A stretch of DNA of 64,000 nucleotides, from contig NC_135118.1 of assembly GCF_050908995.1 (NCBI RefSeq), positions 22,825,501 through 22,889,500 on the forward strand. The letters are read 5' to 3'. The DNA comes from Andrena cerasifolii. Lineage: Eukaryota; Arthropoda; Insecta; Hymenoptera; Andrenidae. Positions 34,321 through 44,472 of this stretch are shown piece after piece. The notes under the pieces are model-generated. The model was not told the origin of the DNA. It worked only from the letters and a program-made list of their open reading frames with translations, and did not search any database. How positions within the stretch are numbered: position 1 is the first letter of the stretch; every line of letters starts with the position of its first letter. The translations under genes and the position numbers were made by a program.

Positions 34321-36595
34321 AAACATATATAAAATACTTCTTATGCTATTGAAAATAAGTCACCGTGCTCTGGCACAACGTGTGACTCGCGAGTCGGTTG
34401 GAATAAGACTAAGGTAAACCGTGAACAACATATCTGCTTTTAGGAGGTGAAAAAGGGTGAATACCGTTGACAGGTAGAAACATATCTAAAACCCCCGAAA
34501 TTCAAAATTAAAGGATATACAGTCTACAGTAACCAAACATTCTTGCTCATATGGTGTGTTATATACACTCTTAAAGGTGTTCACGAGCAAACAAACAATT
34601 ACATACCAATAAACTGATATGTAGGAATTAGTTAGATCATATGTAATTCTATGGAGCTAACGTATGCATTATATATATGTAATGCAAGTTTTTCGTATTG
34701 GGGTTTCTTTCCGAGGGAATTAGTTTTAAATATGAATACGAATGACTATCATTAAGTTCAAGGATAACCCGAAATTAATATTCCTAAAATTTAATTAAGA
34801 AATTGTTGAAACTATGACGGCGACTGACAGTAGCTACAATGGCCCACAAAGTGTCATCCGAAATGAGTCTACTCAGCTGGATGCAAGCTCATTCGCGGTA
34901 AAGAATAATAGCATTCGGTGCATGTTACAAATGGTCCAATTATCTTCGAATCCATCGTCGATTAACCGCTTCCCCGTTCATACATTTTGTACCCGTTCCT
35001 GGCGAGCAGTGCATCAAACGTCGTCGATGCAAATTCGCCTCGGCGATTCCGCATTCAACGGGCGGTGGAACGGAGTGAATCGCGGACAACCGTTTACCCT
35101 GTATCACCAGCCCCTCTTCTTCGATCCAGATAGAAACACACTGTCGAGATCTGACGCGCATCCATGACTCCAACACGCAGCACACCGGATCAAACGTGGA
35201 GACGTTTAACTTTAATTGACCGGCTCCCGCGTTCCATGATGCCGTCAAAGACGCAACCGTCTGACGGACAGATACGATCGCGCCCGGCCATTCACGTTAT
35301 CCGCATTTGAATCTCAAATCGCTTCTGAGTAGCGTGGATCCTGGCCGCGAAACGTTGAGGGCTTAAGGGGCCGCATAACTTCCACCGGCGAGAAATGATT
35401 TTATATAGCCGTGCCATCGTGTGGAATAATAGCGTGACCAATTTACAAAATAAATCGAGGGATGTTTATTGTCTGTACTTGACATAATCTTGCGCAGAGT
35501 GGAAATCAGTGTCCTATGTGCGAGCAACGACGTCGTTTCAAGATTCTCCTCGCAGAGGCTTCAGTACAGTGACATTTATCGTCACAGTGGATGTAATAGT
35601 TCTCAGGGATCTGATTACACTTACCCTAAAAGCAGATAACAATTAAGGAATGCACTAAGTCGAACAGCTTGCAATAAACAAGAAGAAGCGCGTGAAAGTA
35701 TTACCAATTAAAGACTCAAGCCTCCTCCAGTGTCATCAGACCCATCAGGAGGCGCAGCACGATGAACAATAATGTGTCGTGTAGGACCAAGAGGACGTTA
35801 CGAGGGGTGGTGAATTAATTGCCCCGTCTGTTGAAGGAGGAGAAAGTGGCATGGCAGCCCGGGGTGTCCAATATTTCTCTTTGTTTATGATGGTGAGCCA
35901 CGAGAGGACAACGCCGAGCACGTCCCGCCGTACACCGTGAAAAAATACGCTGTCGTAAGGTACCAGGCGAAAGTAGCCTATTTTTGGGGCTGATGGCCCG
36001 GATGGAGAGCGCCCGTAGGACGGGTCGCAGCGTGGGGTGCGCTCTTTTTGGTCGGTGATACTAGATGCCGTCTAGGGGAGGTGCTCAGCAACGACGACCG
36101 TAAAAGAAGATCGGGACCGCGGGCGCAGGAAGACACAGAGGAAAAAAGGAGGATCGAGGGACAGAATAAAGAAGAGAACATCGTACTCGGTGAGGTGTTG
36201 GATTACCCCGGGTCTACGGGCGTTGTTCCTTGAAAAGTGCAATCGAGGCCCGCGAGATTGGACGGCCGCCATGCTGGATGACCAGATACCTGCATCCTTT
36301 AAGTAACTCAAGGGTTCGACTGATAACTGCTACGTATTCATCGACTAGTTTCTATCCTCCCTCACTGACTGTAGTCTTCACTGTTTTCAACATCCATCTA
36401 CATATTTTCTGTCGTTAATCGTCTCTTTTATTAGCTTCTTATACTACAAAGTGTCAAGGGTATGGGATCAGGAGGAAGATGGTACCCTATGTTTTCTGCA
36501 AGCTCCTAGAGACTACCCAACTGTGCTAAAGGCCCAGATCCGTCGAAGGGTTTAGGAGTTAATAGGAAACATACAGACAGACATTCCATTTTATA
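34321..36595. other. No recognisable gene
   Basis: AT-rich to about 34800, mixed afterwards. The overlapping open frames at 34814-35248 on both strands have no domain. Confidence 0.55.
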
Positions 36596-36597
36596 TA

Positions 36598-36621
36598 GGG
36601 GAGACCGGGGCTAAAAGTTCC
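36598..36621 (+). repeat. Left 24-bp terminal inverted repeat
   Basis: Starts GGGGAGACCGGGG after TA; identical to the reverse complement of 39059-39082. Confidence 0.95.
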
Positions 36622-36983
36622 AGGGGTAAGTTGCTCCGACGGCTCTATCTTCAACATAAAAAGAGCGTTGTACTTTAAATTATTTTTCCCGTGTGAGTTG
36701 ATCACGCCACTCTGTCGCCCACTTTAATAGCGTCCGCGACAGCGAATCGTGTGAGTGTAAGCAAGGACCTATTAGTCGCGTACCAGATAAGTAAAAAATT
36801 TAAATATATTATTTTATTAACTCTCTTCCCCGCGAACGGATGAACCTGGAAACGAAAACAATCAAGTACGTTGTGTTATCAATGGTGTGGTCAGCCTGGA
36901 AGGAAACTAAGAAAAAACTTAATTAGTTGGTGCCGATCGAGATAATTTCGACTAATAGCAGAGCACGCACGAGCGTGCAAAAC

Positions 36984-37445
36984 CATCGTAGAGATACACG
37001 AAGAAGAGCATGGAATGACGACACATCGACGAGACGCGCGATAGAGTGACAAAAGTCATACAAAGCCATCGAAGAAATCCATGAAAAGAAATAAATCATG
37101 AAAACCCATCGAAGTAATCCATGAAATAGAATAAATCATGTAAACCCATCGTAGAGATACGTACATCAAAGAGAGCAGGGAAAGGAAACACATCAGTGAT
37201 ATGCGTGCCAGGGAAGAAGTCTTGCAAAATCATCGAAGAGATCCATGAAAAGAAATAAATCATGCCAAACCATCGAAGAAATGCACGAAGTAGAATAAAT
37301 CATGTAAATCCATCGAAGAAATGCATGAAATAGGACAGATCATGCAAACCCATCGAAGAAATACACGAAATAGAACGACTCGTTCAAAAATCCTGGAAGG
37401 AATGCATGAAATCGGACAGATGATGAAAATCAATCGAAGAAAGCA
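36984..37445 (+). repeat. 40-bp minisatellite with 83-84-bp variants
   Basis: Units begin CATCGAAGAAATCCATGAAA and run 40 bp. At least six to seven 40-bp units are visible, plus two longer 83-84-bp units (at about 36984 and 37148) that share the start but contain an inserted CGACGAG/AGAGAGCAGG-type segment. Each unit starts with a CATCG-type box. Located wholly inside the 36598-39082 element. Confidence 0.9.
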
Positions 37446-37539
37446 ATTAGATAGAGAGGGAAATCAGTTTTGACTTTGGCAGAATAATAAAATTTTAAAT
37501 GGCTTAACGAACCCCAAAATTTCATCGGCACCAACCGAA

Positions 37540-37810
37540 TAAGGTAATCCATGCCAGGGGGGCGAGGGGCCGCAGGAAGAACCAAGGTTGAAACTCTGAC
37601 CAGGTCTCCAGCATGTCCAGCAAGTCCAGTAGGTCCCAATGGTCCAGGGGGTTCGGGAGCTCCGGGGGTGGAGGAAGGACCAGGGTTGAAACCCTGACCA
37701 GGTCCCCAGCCAGTCCAGGAAGTCCAGGAAGTCGAGAAGGTCCAGGTGGCTCGGCAGCTCCAGGGTCCCCGGAGGTCCTCCAGGCTTGGAGGACCGACGC
37801 GCGACTGAGT
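37540..37810 (-). repeat. Collagen-like minisatellite (98-bp period)
   Basis: The minus strand reads Gly-X-Y-like peptides such as GDPGAAEPPGPSRLPGLPG and GPLGPTGLAGHAGDL, but in different frames. Two repeat units share GACCTGGTCAG...TTTCAACC..GG with a spacing of 98 bp (37598 to 37696). Because 98 is not a multiple of three, the reading frame shifts between units. This argues against a working collagen exon and for either a captured and decayed collagen fragment or a G/C-rich minisatellite that happens to read as Gly-Pro. A real collagen pseudogene remains possible. Confidence 0.6.
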
Positions 37811-38470
37811 ACATGGAGCTCTGTGAGCTCCTTATCTAGCCTTTGAGAAACGATGTCCCCCGATCAAAACAAGGTCGACGGTTAATTACAATTGCGAAAT
37901 CCACCGAATTCTTTGGCAAAAATGGATTTTCTGCTAAAATATCCATTCCAGTGACTATTGCAATGACAAATAATGTTAACAACATTTACACTAACCGCCC
38001 AGTATAATTTATTATTAATTATGATCGATAGAACTCGAGATATCGAGCAATTAGTAACGTTTGCTCTTGGATTTGCAAATGATTTTCTACGCCGAATGAT
38101 TTCTGTTTTATTCTCATTGTCAGTGTTTAATCGTTCGATACATTAATGTTAATGCTTATACATATTACATACTATTATATATAATGTATAACCCCCCCCC
38201 CCCCATAAACATGACTCATGTATGAAAGAAGCTAATTCCCTTTAATTCACGAAAAAAGTTCTCACGCAAAGATTATGAAATCATCTTTGCTAATTCCAAT
38301 TGTACCTTTAATTCACGAAAAACATTAAAAACATTAATAAAAACTTGGTAGAGACTAATTTAAACGAATCAAAGTCGGTAATAGATTAATAGCACATTCG
38401 CCAACCTGCACCAGTGATATGAAACATTTTGTTTTAAGTCGACTTCATAGTTTTTTCTTATACAGCGCCC

Positions 38471-38780
38471 GGGGATTCCTTCCTGATTACAACGCAATTT
38501 TTGTTTGCTGCCCAATTTCACTCGAAGGGGGTGAAATTAACCTCTGAAAATTGGGCTATTTTCCGATTTTGTGTTATAACTCGCGAACTGTAAAAGATAG
38601 AAAAAAAGTTCTAAGACAAAAGTTACTTCCTTTAATTAGATCTATCATTTGGTAACAAAATTATTTTATATTTCATGAGTTATAATACAAAGTCGGAAAA
38701 TAACCGGATTTTCAGGGGTCAATTACACCCCCTTTTGGGCAGCAAACAAAAATTGCGTTGTAATCAGGAGGAAGTTCCCT
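38471..38780. repeat. Foldback element nested in the 2.49-kb element
   Basis: Inverted arms (about 38471-38595 and 38660-38780) share CCTGATTACAACGCAATTTT, TTGTTTGCTGCCC and CCGATTTTGTRTTATAACTC. No coding capacity. It is probably a MITE that inserted into the larger element, or an ancient part of it. Confidence 0.75.
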
Positions 38781-39058
38781 ACATATTCACAAAGATTCAG
38801 AATTTTTTGAATGTCCGGGTTCGGGATGTTCCCTTGTTAGTAACAACTCACCCCAATGCGATAACAACTCGCCCCACAAGGGTGTAAGAAGTTCCGCTTC
38901 GATCAGCCACAAATAAATTATTCTCTATGAAAAACCTATTACAATATATCAAATACAAGCTTAAAATCAGAAAGTATAATAAATTTAACAAGAAATTAGT
39001 CAAGAGCGAAGAGAATAACTACATTATTTCCCAGTCATTTGTATGTTTTATCGAAATC

Positions 39059-39082
39059 GGAACTTTTAGCCCCGGTCTCCCC
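39059..39082 (-). repeat. Right 24-bp terminal inverted repeat
   Basis: Reverse complement starts GGGGAGACCGGGG; followed by TA at 39083-39084. Confidence 0.95.
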
Positions 39083-39084
39083 TA

Positions 39085-41208
39085 CCTAAATATAAATTAA
39101 CAAGAAGTATCGTGGATATTACATATCGTATTTTTACTCTGTCAGTCAATGCCATTTTAAATCATCGCTACTAAACGACTACCAAACAACAGAATGCCCC
39201 TAAACGCTAGTAATAAACGGGATCCAGCAGCATGGCGTCACGTACCACCAGAACAGGATGCTGGAAGTAACTCGACCGCGTGGTGGCCGACACGACGGTC
39301 GGCCGGAGCGCAAAGAGTTCTTGCCAAGAAGAGGCTGGAAGGTTCGCCAGAATCCAGCGGAGATTCGCGTCGTGTCGGTGTGACGGCAGTGCGTCAAAGT
39401 GGCCGCGCAATCAAAGGCAGAGGGACATTAAGACAATTAAAGCGTCACGCGGCCACGATGCCGCGAAATTTCAGCCCCGTGTGGAACGAAGAAGAGAGGA
39501 CGGCTCGGGAGGGAATGGTTGGTGAGGGGCGCGCGTACGGCTCGCGTGTGGTCCATCAATCACGCTGTTCCCGGCGACAGGTGGACACTGGGGTCGATGG
39601 AGACCCCCACATAATTGGGAGAATAGTGCCGGTTTGCTGGTCGACCGGACACACGGTCATTTATCTTGTCGCGATCGAGCGCCCATCGACGGCTCGCCCC
39701 GATTCGAGTTAACGCCCGTGAAATCGTGCGTCGCCCGTTTCGGGAAAATCCAGCTCTTGAACCTACGCCGGCCGTAATCGATAGCGGATACTATTTCCCT
39801 CTTGTTACGCGGCTGTTTTACCACCTGTCTCGCGGCTGAAAGGCGGCCGCAACAGCCGATGAAACCGTGGGCCTACGATGTCACGGTTTCCGCTTCATGG
39901 CTGGTCGGATCCCGTCACTCACAGTTTTTCGGAATATCTCGCTGGGCTTTAATGGAATTCGCTTTTAACTTCTACTTCTTCAGGTTTATCGCCGCTGTCG
40001 CGGGAGCAGAGAATTCCTGCTTTCGAAATTTAAAGAACCAGTTGATTGCGTAGGGAAGTAAAGAATTTTCAATATTAGATTAATTAAGTTGCACTATAGA
40101 GCTTCTCTGAGCCGCATGTACACCTGCCAGTCACATTCTAATCCCTCAACGATCACAATCTACTAAATCCTCCACACAGATCCAATGGACCATAGGTATT
40201 CACCGCGAAAAGCCATGGCCACTCACCTTTTTCCAGACTCATCGACAGGTCGCTGCAACCTGTATCGTCACTTATCAGCACTGCTTAAATGCCCCGATAC
40301 AGAGGAACACGCATCCCCTTTCAAACTCGTCGGGACCGACGGCGACGACATTATTTCTCGGCGTCCTGTGCTTTTAGGCCCCGTTATCAGATCCCCGATA
40401 CCGCTGCCGCGGTTGAAAACGTGACGAAACGTCCGCCCGATAAAGGATGCGCCCTATTTTCTGGATAACGTCGCTTTAACGACGATTCCGCTGTACACGC
40501 ACCGCTATTAGCGTTATCAACTGTGCAGTTGCAGTGCGGGTAAGTAGCTACTCGATGCACTCGCCGGTTGCATCTGCAAACTCTGTAGACTTTTCCCTGG
40601 TTAATTGCACGCGTATAAATAAACCTCTTTATTTACACGCCTTTGCCAGGCCTCCGGTCTCCCTGCCTTCTCATCCTCGCGCCCAGCCTCCCTGTTTCTA
40701 CGAACGAGAAGGGGGATAATTAGGAGAGGTTGCACCCGATACCAGCGCCGATTCAAGCGGCTTGTCGTCGGCCCCCGGCGCTTTACGAGAGCGTAAAGCA
40801 GCGTTTTAATTGATAAGGGACTGCCACTGTGGAGAAAGAAAACCGCGCGTGGAAATGCAAATCGTCGGCCTTGTGGCTCGATGGCGTGCCCCGGTGTCTC
40901 CGTGTCTTGTACCTGGCGCGGAGTGTTCTGCGATTAATCGCGGTGTCGCGGAGACGCGTGACGCTGGTCGACGCATGGGAGAAGGGCTGAGGTTGGTTAG
41001 ATGGAACGATGGCAGAGATGCATTTGGAGGGTTTGGTTTTCATCGATACGTACTTTCGATGAGTGTCGGTGTTTGACGGGCTTGAATTGCAGTGAAGGGA
41101 ACTTGAAAGAAATCCTTTTAGGATGTAAGAATCACGTTGGTTACTGGATAGCTTAACGTTCGCAAAGTGTATAGGTAAGGTCAGTGTATGAGAAGTTCTG
41201 GCTACTTG
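39085..41208. other. No recognisable gene; GC-rich first part
   Basis: About 39230-39900 is CpG-rich with a 172-codon open frame (39194-39712, plus) whose Arg-rich sequence matches no domain I know; overlapping minus-strand frames are equally open. The remainder is unremarkable. Confidence 0.5.
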
Positions 41209-41210
41209 TA

Positions 41211-42103
41211 GTGGAGACTGTTGTACCATGGAACACTTTTTACATTTTACTTTTTTTTTTTATTTTTTCGGCTAGAATATTTTTAAATTAAAAAGTATGA
41301 TGGTGATTATTGAATATTCCTTCACAACGTTTTGTAATTATTTTTGTGCTTTACAGTGATATTGAAGGTTAAAAATTATAATGTCAGTGCAATGTAAAAT
41401 GTTCCATGGTACAACATGGTCATGTACCATGGAGCATAACCTCTTGTACTTCGAACACTCTCGAATTTTGGTTTATAATCAAAAGTTGCCCTTCCTGAGT
41501 TCCGGGATTTTGTCAGTAGTCTTGACAAAGTGTTTAATTTAACATTATACTTTGCATGCTTCCCTAATTGATATTTTAGTCGCTGGAGGAGCCATAACTG
41601 CTTGAACAGCGTTCTTCAAAACATCTGGATCAGTTGGAGCCCTCTTAACACCCTCTTTACTTCGTGGCATGATTATTCGAAATAAAAAAATAAAAAAAAA
41701 TGGCATCGTGTACCTTGGACCGTGTTCCAAGGTACAAGAAGGTGCACATTTATACTAATATGTCTGCAAAATTTAGATGTTCTCTAAAACTATTGAAGTA
41801 AGCATGTTTATTAACTCACCAGGAGATGTAGAGTACAATGTATGTAATACTAGTCACAGCTACAATTTAATGTCCTTATTAAATAATAAAATTACAGAAA
41901 CGAAAACTTTACTTCTGTCGCTTAAAAATTTGTTTATTTCACTACGCACAGGTGTTGCACCACAGACAAGTAGAACTTCCGTTAGAGTTACCTAGCAGCA
42001 TTCTCTACAACCTGTAATGAGTTTCAACTGTTTATATAGCACCACTATCCAGTAATAGACAATGTTTCAAGATACACTATACCCGAGGTACAACAGTCTC
42101 CCC
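41211..42103. mobile_element. TA-flanked pogo-like element, non-autonomous
   Basis: Left GTGGAGACTGTTGTACCATG (TA at 41209-41210) and right (reverse complement) GGGGAGACTGTTGTACCTCG (TA at 42104-42105). The GTACCATGGAACA box of the left end recurs inside, direct or inverted, near 41400, 41424 and 41705-41730, as expected for repeated transposase-binding sites. It contains a helix-turn-helix relic on the minus strand (41545-41670). TA duplication plus a pipsqueak-type HTH points to the pogo/Tigger branch of Tc1/mariner. Confidence 0.75.
41545..41670 (-). pseudogene. pogo-type transposase N-terminal HTH relic
   Basis: From the ATG at 41668-41670 the frame reads MPRSKEGVKRAPTDPDVLKN and then KISIREACKV before a stop. 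This has the pattern of the pipsqueak-type helix-turn-helix at the N-terminus of pogo/Tigger transposases: a basic start, then a helix and SIREACKxY. The frame breaks after about 41 residues and the rest of the DNA-binding domain and the whole catalytic DDE domain are missing. Its position inside inverted ends with TA duplications supports the call. Recognition rests on a short motif. Confidence 0.6.
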
Positions 42104-42105
42104 TA

Positions 42106-43772
42106 TTTCATTCGTTACTGTTTTGCCTGAGAAAATGGGTACCTTGAAAATCAGGAAAATTTAAATATACGTAATAACCCTTCTTGATATTATAGAATAC
42201 TATTTTACAGTATTGAATCGACAAATGGGCTCCACATTTTTTATAGGTTCCTCTTTTGCATAACTAGCAAGAAGAGAAGTTACCACGTCATACATAATAA
42301 TATTTCTATAAGTTTCTTTAATAAAATCATAATTCTTATTTTCAGCAGTAACTAAAAGTCAATCGCTGAAAGAAAAACCACGCGTCATTTTCAGTTTTCT
42401 GTTACCGAAATCGACGTGTTATTTTTCTCTTGCAATCGAATTTAAAGAGATCAGAGCACACGTGTTTCTACTAATACCATTGGAAAATCGAATCATAGCT
42501 CCGAAATCGCGTTGCATAGGTACCAGCGCACGACCGTCTGGACTGCGAATAAAATTCCCGCGCGTATAAATTATGGCTAGATACGTAATACACGGACCGA
42601 ATTTTACGCTCGGCTGTTATTTGCGACACAAATCTATCCGTGTCGAACGTGCCCGTTCAATTAAGATGGGTACACGCAACCGACAGTTTACAGTGCCGGC
42701 GTAATTGACAAAGTTTGTTAGGGAATTCGACGGTGAACCTGTCGAAACGAAACGGGGCAACATATCGGTGACAGATCGCACCGGGGCACACGGTTCAACG
42801 TTGTCCACCGTGATTGGAAAACCTGTATTTGCCGGCGGAAATTTTATATTCGATCAAAGGCCGCCAACCATGAGACAGGTATCCGAGGAATTCAATTAAA
42901 AGGTGATTAAATTAACGCGGCTGTCTACCGATTAAAAATCAATCACGGACGAGTGTCTGGAAAACTAGAGTCGAGTGTTGTTCGCATTCCACTGCCCTAA
43001 TTAAAACAGGTAATCTGATTAGTATCCCTTTCACGTTTACGTTAATCGTGTATCGCTCAAGTATCCACGTCTTTGAATGATAATTAATATTCGGCAATTG
43101 AGTTACCAAAAAATGAACGACTAGAGGGTAATTTATAGAATTAATAACTCTGCGGGATTGAGCTTTTAATTGCACCGTGATAAAGGTGTTGGAGTTTTAA
43201 CTAATTAATACGCAACTAAAGTATTGGATTCAGAGATAATTTAAGTTCGTTCAGGCAAAAGAATCCTACGAGTCCGAGTAGCAGTTTACTAACCAACGCC
43301 ACCACCCCGGCCCCATAAATTTCCCAAACTGACGATGCACCCGGTGCCGCGACACCGTTTGCGCGTTCATGTCGCGGCGAACCGCGAGATGCGTCCAGCC
43401 TTCGCGTACACCCTCGCCCGCCAGCTGATTTATTCCAGTCGGAGGTTTTCGTTTTCCCCCGTTTCCCGCCCTTTTCCTTCTCCCTTCCAACCTTCATTAC
43501 TTCGTTACAGCGCCATTCGCTTGCGATTAGAGACACGCGTAAGTCGAGGACCGCCGAGAGGCAACAAAGGAGTCGCGAGATTTCGCATGGTAATCGTATC
43601 AATCGCTGTCGATGTATAATTCCATTGTCGACCAAGGGGAGGAGGGTAGAAGAGGCTCGCAATGGGGTCCCATTGACATGCCATCGATACTCGTGGAGCA
43701 TCGATTCCCGTTTCGATGCTCGTGTGTCGTTTTCAACTATCCCTTCGGAACGGTCACCAACAGGAAACATAT
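42106..43772. other. No recognisable gene
   Basis: AT-rich to about 42480, GC-richer at about 43280-43620. The 202-codon minus-strand frame (43216-43824) has no domain, overlaps other open frames and runs into the next transposon. Confidence 0.55.
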
Positions 43773-43776
43773 TTAA

Positions 43777-44468
43777 GGGGTTAGCTACCTTCAGGGGGTA
43801 GAAAAAGAATCGATTCTTTGGCAATTTATTTCAGAACGTACATGCATATATTTATGCAATGGTTTTTGTATTCAGACGAGGGACACTTAAACAGGTTATT
43901 ATATTATGTTTTGGTATAAAAAAATATTGAGTTATTGGAAAATTACAACTGATTTACCGGAAGCTGTTTTTACACCGGTGATCACGATTTCTCCACAATC
44001 GCTTCACCAATCTTTCTGAAATTTTTTAGGTTTCTTCTAGACATTCAAATCCAGTCTTTAATCGAAGCATTTGTTTTTCCAATGCATAGTTTTTATTTTA
44101 CGAATGAAAAATGAGTATTTCTAGCTAAATATAAGTGTTTTCATCCGTAAAATAAAAGCTATGCATTGGAAAAACAAATGCTTCGATTAAAGACTAGATT
44201 TGAATGTCTAGAAGAAACCTACAAAATTTCAGTAACATTGGTGGAGCGATTTCGAGAAATCGTGGTCACCGGTCTAAAAGCAGCTTTTGGAAATCAGCTG
44301 TAATTTTGCAATAAGTAAATATTTTTATACCAAAACATAATATATAATAACCTGTTAAAGTGTCCCTCGTCTGAATACAAAAACCATTGCACAAATATAT
44401 GCATGTACTTTCTGAAATAAATTCCCAAAGAATCGATTCTTTTCTACCTCCTGACGGTAGCTAACCCC
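43777..44468. mobile_element. 692-bp foldback element flanked by TTAA
   Basis: Arms of about 325 bp fold back almost end to end. Left GGGGTTAGCTACCTTCAGGG and right (reverse complement) GGGGTTAGCTACCGTCAGGA, flanked by TTAA at 43773-43776 and 44469-44472. Inner landmarks shared by both arms include AAGAATCGATTCTTTGG, AGACGAGGGACACTT and GCATTGGAAAAACAAATGCT. TTAA duplication suggests piggyBac mobilisation, although a G-rich start is not the usual C-rich piggyBac end. No coding capacity. Confidence 0.85.
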
Positions 44469-44472
44469 TTAA

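Larger units (their letters stand above)
36598..39082. mobile_element. 2.49-kb TA-flanked element with perfect 24-bp inverted ends
   Basis: Left end GGGGAGACCGGGGCTAAAAG continuing TTCC; the reverse complement of the right end is identical over 24 bases. TA flanks both sides (36596-36597 and 39083-39084). No transposase was recognised, so it is non-autonomous. The interior holds a 40-bp minisatellite (36984-37445), a collagen-like minisatellite (37540-37810), a run of 13 C (38192-38204) and a nested foldback (38471-38780). TA duplication and length fit Tc1/mariner or pogo-type elements, but the assignment is inference. The perfect ends suggest relatively recent movement. Confidence 0.85.

Noticed and set aside
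39194..39712. 172-codon plus-strand ORF
   Set aside because: Arg-rich translation of CpG-rich DNA with overlapping open frames on the other strand and no recognisable motif.
43216..43824. 202-codon minus-strand ORF
   Set aside because: Extends into the TTAA-flanked foldback element and has no domain.
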